The notes below the pieces were generated by a model. The model was not told where the DNA came from. It ran no database searches and worked only from the letters and a program-made list of their open reading frames with translations. 64,000 nt of DNA from CAXMST01 sp963700785 (GTDB lineage: Bacteria; Actinomycetota; Thermoleophilia; Solirubrobacterales; 70-9): assembly GCA_963700785.1 (NCBI GenBank), contig CAVOYZ010000010.1:186001-250000 (forward strand). The letters run 5' to 3'. Shown here piece after piece: positions 45,562 to 53,953 of this stretch; position 1 is the first letter of the stretch; every line of letters starts with the position of its first letter. The position numbers and the translations under genes are program-made.

Positions 45562-46296
45562 ATGCGACCGACGGTCGCTCTGCTGATCGCTGCCCTGGGG
45601 GCTCTCGCCGCCATCCAGCCGCCGGCTCAAGCGGCGGGGGCTGGGCCGCCCCCGGGCGCCGCGGAGGTCGCTGGAGCCGGCGTCGCGTTTCCCGCGGTCG
45701 GCGAGGCGCTGGTCGCGAAGGTCCGCGCCAGGCGCAAGCCGCGCGGCGGCTCGGAAAGGCTGGCGACGATGCCGCAGTTTCGTTTCGACCACCGGCCGAC
45801 GGTCTTCTACCTGCTGCGGTCACGTCGCAACCATGCCGGCGAGACCTGGTACAGGATCAGCGTTCCGGGTCGCCCGAACGGCCGCAAGGGATGGGTGCGG
45901 TCGTCGCAGGTCCGGGTCAGGCGCTCGGTCGGCAGGCTCGAGATCGTGATCGACCGCAGCGCGCTGCGCCTCAAGCTGAAGCGCGGCGCCAAGAAGCTGC
46001 TCGCGGCCCCGGTGGCCGTTGGCACGGCGGATGCACCGACGCCGCTCGGGCGCTTCTACGTGACGGCGAGGTTCCGCCCGGGCAATCCCTTCCTCGGGCC
46101 CTGGGCGTTCGAGACGAGCGCCTACGCGGCGATCACGGACTGGCCGCGGGGCGGGATCGTCGGCCTGCACGGCACGAACCTGCCGTCGTCAGTCGGGACC
46201 CGCGCCTCCCACGGCTGCCTCCGCGTCTACAACAGCGTGATCATGGCGCTGAAGCGCAGGGTCCGGCCCGGGACCCCGATCGTGATCAAGCGCTGA
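45562..46296 (+). CDS. L,D-transpeptidase (YkuD domain), secreted
   Basis: A 244-aa exported L,D-transpeptidase. A signal peptide (ALLIAALGALAAIQPPAQA) is followed by an SH3-like region with ETWYRISVPGRPNGRKGWV and then a YkuD catalytic domain with LEIVIDRSALRLKLKRG and the active site HG...SHGCLRVYN, whose Cys is the nucleophile. It would crosslink peptidoglycan or attach proteins to it. It begins 2 nt after the giant DUF11 protein gene, so the two are co-transcribed and the enzyme may anchor that protein; this link is inference. Confidence 0.9.
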   Translation: MRPTVALLIAALGALAAIQPPAQAAGAGPPPGAAEVAGAGVAFPAVGEALVAKVRARRKPRGGSERLATMPQFRFDHRPTVFYLLRSRRNHAGETWYRISVPGRPNGRKGWVRSSQVRVRRSVGRLEIVIDRSALRLKLKRGAKKLLAAPVAVGTADAPTPLGRFYVTARFRPGNPFLGPWAFETSAYAAITDWPRGGIVGLHGTNLPSSVGTRASHGCLRVYNSVIMALKRRVRPGTPIVIKR

Positions 46297-46327
46297 TCCG
46301 GGCCCGGCGCCGTCCGGGCGCCGGCTC

Positions 46328-46333
46328 TATCGT
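46328..46333 (+). promoter_or_regulatory. TATCGT -10 box, leaderless start
   Basis: TATCGT, 7 nt before GTG 46341. Confidence 0.5.
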
Positions 46334-46340
46334 CACCGCC

Positions 46341-46832
46341 GTGGACCTCGCCTATCGCTCGCTGCATCTGCTTGCGGCCGCCGTCTGGGGTGGCGGTCTG
46401 GTGATGCTCGCGGTGGTCGCCGCCTCCGCGAGCCGGGCGCTGAGCGACGCCGACCGCAGCGAGCTGTTCCACGTCGTCGGTCGCCGCTTTTTGATCGTCT
46501 CCGGGGCCGCTGCGGCGGTGCTGTTCGCTACCGGCCTCGAGCTTGCGACCGACCGCTTCGGCTCGCTGTCGGCGATCGACGGCGCGCCGGACGGTGGCCT
46601 GGTGATCGCCAAGACGGCGATCTTCGTCGTCCTGCTGGGCCTCGCGTTGGTCCACAGCTTCGTGCTGGCGCCGCGGCTTCGCGAGCTCAAGCTTCAGCTC
46701 AGCCGCGGTGCCGCCGATCCGGCGATCGAGCGCAGCAGGCGAACCGTCGGGGCGCTGTCCGGGCTCGTCCACGTCTCGCTCCTGCTCGGGACGGTGACGA
46801 TCTTCGTGCTCGCGGCCGACCTCGTCAGCTGA
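46341..46832 (+). CDS. Four-helix membrane protein, CopD/DUF4149-like
   Basis: A 163-aa membrane protein with four hydrophobic helices (SLHLLAAAVWGGGLVMLAVV, FLIVSGAAAAVLFATGLEL, VIAKTAIFVVLLGLALVHSF, LSGLVHVSLLLGTVTIFVLA). The first helix pattern HLLAAAVWGGG and the His in the third resemble CopD-type domains, some of which bind haem or copper. It lies upstream of and convergent with the oxidase operon. A terminal-oxidase-related role is possible but unproven. The start GTG 46341 is supported by the -10 box. Confidence 0.65.
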   Translation: MDLAYRSLHLLAAAVWGGGLVMLAVVAASASRALSDADRSELFHVVGRRFLIVSGAAAAVLFATGLELATDRFGSLSAIDGAPDGGLVIAKTAIFVVLLGLALVHSFVLAPRLRELKLQLSRGAADPAIERSRRTVGALSGLVHVSLLLGTVTIFVLAADLVS

Positions 46833-46860
46833 GTCCGGTCCGGGCTGGGCCTGATCCGGG

Positions 46861-46874
46861 CCGCGTCGGCGCGG
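46861..46874. terminator. Hairpin between convergent genes
   Basis: CCGCG, loop TCGG, CGCGG: a 5-bp GC stem with a stable-type tetraloop between the CopD-like gene and the SQR-like gene. Confidence 0.45.
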
Positions 46875-46887
46875 CGATCGAGGCGGG

Positions 46888-48204
46888 CTACTCGATTCGC
46901 TGCTGCCACTCCCGGCGCTTGTCGCGATAGGCCTCGGGCACGACCAGGTTCAGCCCCTCCGAGACCTCGAGCCAGTGCAGCGCCCGCCGGTACTCGCCGT
47001 TGGCGGCATCGAGGTCCGCCCACCGCAGCGCCAGCTCCAGCGCCTCCTCGTGCTCGAAGTCCCTGCCCTCGTCCGCCTGCAGGTCGAGCATCTCCTCGTC
47101 GATCAGACTCGGATCGACCCGGCGGCCTAGGTAGGGCGCGAGCAGCCGCCCCGCGACCTTGGCCGGCGGCCACCACAGGGGCGCCCGCTGGCCGCCGTCC
47201 TCGTCGGTCCCGGATCGCATGTAGAACGGTCCCTTGTCGGTCATCAGCGCGGCGCGGAGCACCGGCGCATAGGCGGGGACCTCGACGTCCGATCCCGCCT
47301 CGACCGCGATGTCGGCGGCGGCGACATCGGCCTGCTGAGCGGCGATTCCGCCCTGCTTGATCGGGGTCCAGGTGACATCGCCCACCGCCCAGACGCGCTC
47401 GGCGCCCTCGACCCGCATCGTCGGCCCGGTGGCGACGAAGCCGCGGGCCGACTGGGTGAGGCCGGGGAGCTCCGGCACGTCGAGCGCCGGGACCGTAACG
47501 ACCCGGTCGGCCTTCAGGCCGGCGACCGTGGCGGCCGTGACCTCCTCGCCGCAGCGGAGGTCGATCCCGGCGTCGGCGATGATCGTCTCCAGCCGGCCCG
47601 ATGCGGCCGGGCCGAAGACGTCCAGCGGTGCGGCCTCGTGGGTGATGAAGCTGATCTCGGTGTCGGTCTCGCTGAGCCGGCTGGCGACCTGCAGCGCCAG
47701 CTCGTAGAGCGGGAGCGGCCAGTTGACGTCATCGGGAACGGCGAAGGCGATTCGGTCCGCGTCGCCCGAGATCGCGCCCTCGACGAGGTCCTCGATCGCC
47801 GCGGCGTCGTGCGACCCGCGGAAGTTGAGCGCTCCCTCGAGCACCGGCCGGCGCCGGGCGCCGGTGCAGACGAGCAGCGCGTCGTAGGGCAGCTCGTCGC
47901 CGTTCTCGGTCAGCACCCGCTGCTGGCCGGGCCAGACCTCGGACAGGCCGGACTGAATCAGGTCGACGTGGTGCTCCTTGCAGAACTGCACGAGGTTGAC
48001 GCGCGGCGTCGCACCGCCGCCGAACGGCTCGACCACGCTCAGCGGGGCGATCACGAACTCCGAGGTCGGTGAGAGCAGGTCGATCTGCAGTGAAGCGGGG
48101 CCGGCCTCACGCAGAGCGAGGATCGCCTCGAGGCCGGCGATGCCCCCGCCGGCGATCACGACCGTGAAGTCCTCGCCCTCGGCGGGCCCGGCGCCCAAGC
48201 TCAC
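46888..48204 (-). CDS. SQR-like FAD-dependent pyridine nucleotide-disulfide oxidoreductase
   Basis: A 438-aa flavoprotein of the sulfide:quinone oxidoreductase / NDH-2 group. It has VVIAGGGIAGLEAILALRE (FAD) near the start, ALLVCTGARRRPV, VWAVGDVTWTPIKQGGIAAQQ (second FAD site, with KQGGIA as in SQR-like enzymes) and a C-terminal helical region that may bind the membrane. Only scattered Cys (QFCKEH, DLRCGEE) are present, so the classical SQR disulfide is uncertain and NADH or another donor is possible. GTG 48204 overlaps the coxA stop, so it is translationally coupled to the oxidase. Confidence 0.82.
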   Translation of the reverse strand: MSLGAGPAEGEDFTVVIAGGGIAGLEAILALREAGPASLQIDLLSPTSEFVIAPLSVVEPFGGGATPRVNLVQFCKEHHVDLIQSGLSEVWPGQQRVLTENGDELPYDALLVCTGARRRPVLEGALNFRGSHDAAAIEDLVEGAISGDADRIAFAVPDDVNWPLPLYELALQVASRLSETDTEISFITHEAAPLDVFGPAASGRLETIIADAGIDLRCGEEVTAATVAGLKADRVVTVPALDVPELPGLTQSARGFVATGPTMRVEGAERVWAVGDVTWTPIKQGGIAAQQADVAAADIAVEAGSDVEVPAYAPVLRAALMTDKGPFYMRSGTDEDGGQRAPLWWPPAKVAGRLLAPYLGRRVDPSLIDEEMLDLQADEGRDFEHEEALELALRWADLDAANGEYRRALHWLEVSEGLNLVVPEAYRDKRREWQQRIE

Positions 48205-50126
48205 TCCCCTGCCACGAGCTCGGCGACCCGCTTCGCTTCCTCGCCCTGAAGCAGCCCAGCGGGCATGCCGCCGGTGCCGCGGCCGCCGTTTTCGATCGCC
48301 TCGAGCACTGCCGCGGAGTTTAGGGGGGTCGTGTCGAGGTTGGGGCCGATCGTCCCGCTGGTCCCGGCCGCCGCCAGGGTGTGGCAGGAGCCGCAGCTGG
48401 CGCTGAACAACTCGACGGCGACCTGATCGACAGCGGCCTGCTTGCCCGCGGCCGCCGCAGCCGGCTCCGCCCGGGGCTCGATCCGGGTGACGCCCAGGGC
48501 GATCACGGGGACCGCGATCGAGGCGAGGATCGTGCCGCTCGCGAGGCCGATCTGACGCGGGTCGGCGAGCAGCCGGCGGCGATCGTTGGGGCGCTTTCGG
48601 CCCCTGACGGTCTGGACGATGTTGTAGACGAAGATCAGCTGTCCGACCGCCATCAGCAGCATGAACGGGACCGAGATCAGGGTCCACGGATCGTAGAAGT
48701 CGGGCAGTACCGACCAGCGCCGAGGGGCCCCGGTCAGACCCTGGATCAGCCACGGGACGTAGGTCCCGTAGCCGCCCACCATGGTCAGCCACAGGTGCCA
48801 GTTGCCGAGCTTCTCGGAGTACCACTCCGATCCGACCAGCTTCGGCAGAAACGCATAGGTGGCGCCGAAGATGAAGGCGCCGATCGTCAGCACCGCCATG
48901 TGGTGGAAGTGGCCGACGACCCAGAGCGTGTTGTGGACGTCGACGTCGAGCGCGATCGTCGCGTTGACCACCCCCGAGAGCCCGGCGGTGATCCAGCCGA
49001 CCAGCCCGGCGACCAGGAACTTGGAGGCCGGGTTCCACTGGAAGTCCGACTTGTAGACGGTCGCCGAGAGGCTGTAGAGGCTGAGCGCGGAGACCAGCGT
49101 GATCGAGAAGGTCAGCGGCTGCATCGCGACGTTGAGGACGCTCTGCGCCGAGCCCTCGGGATAGTCGACATAGATGTGATGCGCCCAGATGACGACGTTC
49201 GCGACCACCGCGATCAGCCAGGCGAGGCCGATCACGTTCGCGGCGGCGAGGGGACGACCCGCATAGCGCGGGATCAGCAGGTAGAGGATCGCGACGCCCG
49301 GGAACAGCAGCAGGTAGACGACCGGGTGACCGAAGAACCAGAGCATGTTCTTGGCCAGCAGCGGGTCGACCGTGATCGCCGGGTTGATCGCCTCGAGGAT
49401 CATCACGATCAGCAGGGCCGCGAGCGGCAGGGTCGCGATCAGCATGTCGATCGCGATCACGGTCAGGGGGATCACGGCGTAGGGGATTCCGTCGCCGCGG
49501 GTCGGGAAGCGCTTGCGGAAGATGATCCCGACGCCGAGCGCCACCGCGAGCCGGTCGACCAGGAACTCGCGCTTGGCGGGGTTCGACGGCCCGACCACGG
49601 TGTGCAGGATCGCCGCGCACCAGGTGAGGATGCCGACGCCGACGAACAGCACCGAGGCGGCGAACAGGGCGGTCGCCAGCTCTCCCCACTGGTCGGCCGA
49701 GAAGAAGGGCAGCGGGTAGAGGAACACCCAGGACCCGGCGAACCCCATGAACAGCGTCGTCAGGATGATCCCGGCGGTGCCGCCGACGGTGACCCACCAG
49801 GTGACGTTTGCGAGCCGGTAGCCGGCAGTGCGCAACTCGAAGCCCGACTCCCGCAGGACCCAGAAGCCGAAGCCCATCACGGCGAAGGCCCCCCAGGCGA
49901 TGAAGGCTCCGAGCCCGTGCGCGGTCATCGTCGCGTAGAAGAAGTTGTCCTCGATCCGGAAGACGTCGGCCTGGCTCTGGCGCATCAGCAGGCCGAGCGC
50001 CCCGGCGACCATGAAGACCGTGGTCGCGGCGTAGACGTAGCGCCTGACGAGGCCCTTGACCGCCTCCTCGCTGACGGCCGATTCGGTGCGCTCAAGCGCA
50101 AGCGTGGGGGCGGTGCCGGCCTCCAT
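48201..50126 (-). CDS. Haem-copper oxidase subunit I with fused C-terminal cytochrome c
   Basis: A 641-aa oxidase subunit I of the B (ba3-like) family. Ligands: MTAHGLGAF (low-spin haem), WFFGHPVVYLL (CuB His and crosslinked Tyr), IWAHHIYVD (CuB His pair) and VVGHFHHMAV (haem a3 and low-spin haem His). After about 14 helices a c-type cytochrome domain is fused: ELFSASCGSCHTLAAAG (CxxCH) and a Met ligand in GTGGMPAGLL. Cytochrome c fusion is usual on subunit II (caa3), so the position is unusual. The start is ATG 50126 (GTG 50129 possible), overlapping the coxB stop. It reduces O2 to water and pumps protons. Confidence 0.9.
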   Translation of the reverse strand: MEAGTAPTLALERTESAVSEEAVKGLVRRYVYAATTVFMVAGALGLLMRQSQADVFRIEDNFFYATMTAHGLGAFIAWGAFAVMGFGFWVLRESGFELRTAGYRLANVTWWVTVGGTAGIILTTLFMGFAGSWVFLYPLPFFSADQWGELATALFAASVLFVGVGILTWCAAILHTVVGPSNPAKREFLVDRLAVALGVGIIFRKRFPTRGDGIPYAVIPLTVIAIDMLIATLPLAALLIVMILEAINPAITVDPLLAKNMLWFFGHPVVYLLLFPGVAILYLLIPRYAGRPLAAANVIGLAWLIAVVANVVIWAHHIYVDYPEGSAQSVLNVAMQPLTFSITLVSALSLYSLSATVYKSDFQWNPASKFLVAGLVGWITAGLSGVVNATIALDVDVHNTLWVVGHFHHMAVLTIGAFIFGATYAFLPKLVGSEWYSEKLGNWHLWLTMVGGYGTYVPWLIQGLTGAPRRWSVLPDFYDPWTLISVPFMLLMAVGQLIFVYNIVQTVRGRKRPNDRRRLLADPRQIGLASGTILASIAVPVIALGVTRIEPRAEPAAAAAGKQAAVDQVAVELFSASCGSCHTLAAAGTSGTIGPNLDTTPLNSAAVLEAIENGGRGTGGMPAGLLQGEEAKRVAELVAGE

Positions 50127-50681
50127 CACTCGCCCCCGACGACCTCGAGCTCGGCGATCATCAGGTGGTGGCCGACGCCGCAGAACTCGAGGCAGTTGAT
50201 CTCGTAGGTGCCCGGGTCTCGAAGGTGTAGGTCATGCGCTGCTCGCGCCCGAACTCGAGTCCGATTCGGGCCGGTTCGCCTGCACCTGGACCTGCTTGAG
50301 CAGCTTCGTGTCGTCGTAGAGGCCGAAGCCGTGCTGGACGTCCTTCGAGCGGGTCACGAACACGACCGGCTCGCCGGCGACCACCCTTTCCGGGCTCAGC
50401 GTCCAGCCGAACTGAAACGAGTCCACCGTCACCACCTGAGCCCCTTCGGCGTCGGTATCGCCGTAGGGAATCGCGAACAGCGTCGAGACCAGCAGCACCA
50501 GCAGAGCGAGAGCGACGCCGATCGCGTAGCGGTTCTCGCGCTCGACGATCGTCTCCAGATCGGCGCCCGGCTGCCTCCGGCGCCGTGCCGAGGTCGAGCG
50601 GATCACGAAGATCGAGATCAGGACCGCAACGATCACGGCGGCCCCGTAGAGGACGGTGATGAGTATCTGAGTCGAGTTCAT
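50126..50681 (-). CDS. Cytochrome c oxidase subunit II (CuA), two apparent frameshifts
   Basis: Subunit II with one N-terminal membrane helix (ITVLYGAAVIVAVLISIFVI), a second hydrophobic segment, and a CuA domain: QFGWTLSPERVVAGEPVVF, SKDVQHGFGLYDD (CuA His) and CLEFCGVGHHLM (CuA Cys, Glu, Cys, His, Met). The reading frame changes twice, near 50280 and near 50216; each fits one missing base, the second in a G run. The pieces GEPARIGLEFGREQRMTYTF and PGTYEINCLEFCG join sensibly. The repaired length is about 185 aa. ATG 50681 is used. It is the first gene of the oxidase operon (coxB-coxA-SQR-like). Confidence 0.75.
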
Positions 50682-50795
50682 CCGGAAGAGACGGGTTGGA
50701 TCCTCTATGGCGAGCACCACCGCCGTTCCGTAGTTGGCCGCAAATCGACCTCAGGGCAGTGCCGAGCCGATCCATCCGGCCCCCGGCGGAGTCGC

Positions 50796-51750
50796 ATGGC
50801 CTATCGTCCCGCCCCTCCGATGCCCGGCGGCGATCAAGATCAAGCGCCCGCAATCGTGGTCGCCTTCGACGCCCGGCCGGGTGGCGAGGATGCGACCGCG
50901 CTGGCGGCGCTGCTCGCCACCGAGGGCGACCGCGTCCTGGCGACGATCGTCGTGCCGATGCCGCCGGGTGAGATCGGCGATCCGCCGCTTCGGCCCGCAC
51001 CGGAGGCTGGGACCTGGCAGGAGATCGCCGACGACCTCGAGCGGCAGGGGCGCGAGGCGCTCGAGCGGGCCGCGCTCCCCCGTCTGGTCCGCTTCGAGGT
51101 CGAGCCGCGGGTGCTGATCGACGACTCGGCGGCGCGGGGCTTGACCGGCCTCTGCGAGCGCGAGTCCGCCCGCCTGCTGGTGCTGGGCTCGACCCACCGC
51201 GGTCGACTCGGCAGGCTTGCTCCCGGATCGACCGTCGATCGGATGCTGAGTGGCTCACCGTGCCCGGTCGCGCTTGCACCGCGCGGCCTCGCGGCGGCGG
51301 AGCCGGGCCCGCTCGAGCGGATCGGGGTCGGCGTCGACGGCTCGCCGGACTCCCTTCAGGCCGTCCGGTTCGCCGCCGATCTCGCGCTCGCGCACGACGC
51401 CGCGCTCGAGCTGATCGGCGTCGTCGATCTCCGCTCCCATGCCGGAGTCGCGCGTGGTCGGCGAGGCGCTCGACGCGCTCGCGGGCCGGGGCCTGCACGA
51501 TCGCCGCGGCGAGTTGATCCGCGAGGCCGCCGAGGCGGCGCTGGCCGACCTCGAGGAGGCGCCGGCCGGCACGGTTGAGATCGTCCACGGCGATCCCGCG
51601 GCGGAGCTGCTCGCCCGCTCGGCCTCGCTCGATCTGCTCGTGCTCGGCTCCCGCGGTTACGGACCGATCCGCCGTGTCCTGCTCGGCAGCGTCTCGAGCG
51701 AGCTCACGGCCTCCGCCGAGTGCCCGATGATCATCACCCACCGCGTCTAG
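50796..51750 (+). CDS. Tandem universal stress protein (two UspA domains), apparent frameshift at 51438
   Basis: About 317 aa with two UspA domains. Domain 1 starts AIVVAFDARPGGEDA and ends LVLGSTHRGRLGRLAPGSTV, and domain 2 starts RIGVGVDGSPDSLQAVRFAA and ends LVLGSRGYGPIRRVLLGSVS; both have the G-2x-G-9x-G(S/T) ATP-binding pattern. One extra C in CCC at 51436-51438 breaks domain 2; MPESRVVGEALDAL continues in the next frame. ATG 50796 gives a short lead before the first strand. Family members respond to hypoxia and stationary phase. Confidence 0.83.
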
Positions 51751-51756
51751 CGGCCG

Positions 51757-51780
51757 GCCGGCCGGTGCCCGCGGGCCGGC
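51757..51780. terminator. GC hairpin between convergent genes
   Basis: GCCGGCC (51757-51763) and GGCCGGC (51774-51780) with a 10-nt loop, between the Usp gene and the end of the EF-G2 gene; the last base touches the EF-G2 stop. Confidence 0.55.
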
Positions 51781-53855
51781 TAGGCGGCGGAGCCCGAAGC
51801 GGCGACGACCTTCGAGACCAGCTGTGCCGGGACCTCCTCGTAGCGGGCGAACTCGAGCGTGTACTCGCCGCGTCCGGCCGTCATCGCCCGCAACTCGGGC
51901 GCGTAGTCGAGCACCTCGGCCATCGGCGCCTCCGCCCGGATCTCGGTCAGCGACGCCTTCGGCTCCATCCCGAGGGGATGGCCGCGGCGCGAGCTGAGGT
52001 CGCCGATCACATCTCCGACCGATTCCTCGGGGACCGAGATCGCGAGCTGGACGATCGGCTCGAGCAGGGCGGGGTCGGCTTCGGCCATCGCCTGCTTGAA
52101 GGCCATCGAGCCGCAGATCTTGAATGCCATCTCGGAGGAGTCGACCGAGTGGTGCTGACCGTCGTAGAGCCGCACCTCGACGTCCTTGACCGGGTGGCCG
52201 GCGAGGGTGCCGTGCTCCATCGCCTCGCGGACGCCCTTCTCGACGGCGGGAATGAAGCCGGTCGGGATCACCCCGCCCTTGATCTTGTTGACGAAGGTGA
52301 GACCGGTTCCGGAATCCGCCGGACTGATCCTCAGCTTGCAGTCGGCGAACTGACCGCGGCCGCCGGTCTGCTTCTTGTAGCGCGCGTGTGCCTCGGCCGG
52401 GCGGCGGATCGTCTCGACGTAGGGGACCTGCGGCGGGTGCAGTTCGATCTCCGCGCCGTAGCGGCGCTTCATCCGATCGACCACCACCTCGACGTGGATC
52501 TGGGTGAGCCCGGCGATGATCTGCTCCCCGGTCTGCGGGTCGCGGTGGACGTCGAGGGTGGGGTCCTCCTCGCGCAGCCGCCGGATCGCGTTCGCCGCCT
52601 TCTCCTCGTCGCCCTTGCTCCGCGGCTCGAAGGCGAACGCCATCACCGGCGACGGCAACTCGAGCGGTGGTACGGCGAGGTCCTCGTGGCCCGAGCAGAG
52701 CAGCTCACCGGCGCGGGTGCTCTTCAGCTTCGGGATCACGCCGATATCGCCGGCACCGAGGTCATCCACGGCCTGGATCTCGTTACCCCGGGGCTCGCCC
52801 AGCGTCCCGATCCGCTCCCGCTTGCGCGCGGTCACGTTCTCGACCTGGCTGTCGGTCGCCAGCGTCCCCCGCAGGATCCGCACCAGGTTGATGCGGCCGG
52901 CGTAGGGGTCCGCCGTGGTCCTGAAGACCTGGGCCACGAGCTCGCCGTCGTGATCGGGGGCGACCTCGACCGGCTCGCCCTCGCCGTCCAGCAGGGTCTT
53001 CGGGCCGCGCATCGCCGGGGACGGGAGGTCCTCGACGATCGCCTCGAGCAGGCGGGCGGTGCCGAGGTTCTGGGTCGCGACGCCGCCGGTGACCGGAAAC
53101 AGGTGGCCCTCGGTGACGCCCCGCTTCAGCGCGGCGACGATCTCATCGTGTGAGATCTCCTCACCCTCCAGATAGCGCTCCATCAACTCGTCCGAGTTCT
53201 CAGCGACCTCGTCCATCAGGTTCTCGCGGAACTCGGTCGCGCGCTCGAGCAGCTCCTCCGGGATCTCGGTCTCGGTGAACTCGGCGCGTCCAGGGCCGTC
53301 GTGGACGAACGCCTTCATGTCGATCAGATCGACGACGCCCTCCACCTCGTGCTCGGAGCCAATCGGGATCTCGGTCGCGACCACGTGCGGGCCGAACGCC
53401 GACTTGAGCGCATCGAGCGTCGCGAAGAAGTCGGCCCGCTCGCGGTCGAGCATGTTGATGCAGATCAGTCGCGGCAGCCCGGCCGCAGCGGCGTGCTCCC
53501 AGACCCGTTCGGTGCCGACCTCCACCCCCTGCACGGCGCTGACGACGACGATCGCGGAGTCGGCGACCGAGAGCGCGTTCAGCGTCTCGGCGATGAAGCT
53601 CGGTTCGCCCGGCGTGTCGATCAGGTTGAGCTTGCGCTCCCCGTACTCGAAGCCGCAGACGGAGGCCGTGATCGACATCCCGCGCTCGCGCTCGTCCTCC
53701 TCGAAGTCGGCGGCGGTGGTGCCGTCGTCGACCCGCCCGAGTCGATTCAGAGCCCCGGCCTCGAACAGCAGCGCCTCGCAGATCGAGGTCTTGCCGCAGC
53801 CGCGATGGCCGATCAGGGCGACGTTGCGAATCCGATCAGCCGGTTTGTGCGACAC
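51780..53855 (-). CDS. EF-G-like translational GTPase (EF-G2/FusA2 type)
   Basis: A 691-aa elongation factor G paralogue with all five domains. G1 is ALIGHRGCGKTSICEAL, switch I has DERERGMSI, G3 is LIDTPGEPSF. The G4 guanine motif, normally NKxD, reads INMLDRERAD (Lys replaced by Met), and the P-loop GHRGCGKTS differs from canonical AHIDAGKTT. Domain IV (GGRGQFADCKL, SVDSSEMAFKICGSMAFK) and domain V are intact. Mycobacterial FusA2 (Rv0120c) is the likely relative; such EF-Gs often lack or limit translocation activity. GTG 53855 has a TATAGG box 8 nt upstream. It is a single gene, so canonical fusA should be elsewhere. Confidence 0.9.
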   Translation of the reverse strand: MSHKPADRIRNVALIGHRGCGKTSICEALLFEAGALNRLGRVDDGTTAADFEEDERERGMSITASVCGFEYGERKLNLIDTPGEPSFIAETLNALSVADSAIVVVSAVQGVEVGTERVWEHAAAAGLPRLICINMLDRERADFFATLDALKSAFGPHVVATEIPIGSEHEVEGVVDLIDMKAFVHDGPGRAEFTETEIPEELLERATEFRENLMDEVAENSDELMERYLEGEEISHDEIVAALKRGVTEGHLFPVTGGVATQNLGTARLLEAIVEDLPSPAMRGPKTLLDGEGEPVEVAPDHDGELVAQVFRTTADPYAGRINLVRILRGTLATDSQVENVTARKRERIGTLGEPRGNEIQAVDDLGAGDIGVIPKLKSTRAGELLCSGHEDLAVPPLELPSPVMAFAFEPRSKGDEEKAANAIRRLREEDPTLDVHRDPQTGEQIIAGLTQIHVEVVVDRMKRRYGAEIELHPPQVPYVETIRRPAEAHARYKKQTGGRGQFADCKLRISPADSGTGLTFVNKIKGGVIPTGFIPAVEKGVREAMEHGTLAGHPVKDVEVRLYDGQHHSVDSSEMAFKICGSMAFKQAMAEADPALLEPIVQLAISVPEESVGDVIGDLSSRRGHPLGMEPKASLTEIRAEAPMAEVLDYAPELRAMTAGRGEYTLEFARYEEVPAQLVSKVVAASGSAA

Positions 53856-53863
53856 GGCGCAAG

Positions 53864-53869
53864 CCTATA
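53864..53869 (-). promoter_or_regulatory. TATAGG -10-like box of EF-G2 gene
   Basis: TATAGG on the minus strand, 8 nt before GTG 53855; imperfect at the last position. Confidence 0.35.
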
Positions 53870-53940
53870 GATGAGCTGCATGCGTAGTTGCCCGCAGCGA
53901 GCTGGGTTGCTCTCCGCTTGCGGCGATCCGGGGTGGCCGG

Positions 53941-53946
53941 TAGGGT
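53941..53946 (+). promoter_or_regulatory. TAGGGT -10 box, leaderless start
   Basis: TAGGGT, 7 nt before GTG 53954. It favours this GTG over GTG 53948, which is only 1 nt from the box. Confidence 0.5.
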
Positions 53947-53953
53947 CGTGGCC

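Noticed and set aside
48381..50207. A 608-aa plus-strand open frame over coxA
   Set aside because: Asp/Arg/Gln-rich mirror of a hydrophobic membrane protein; coxA ligands prove the minus strand.
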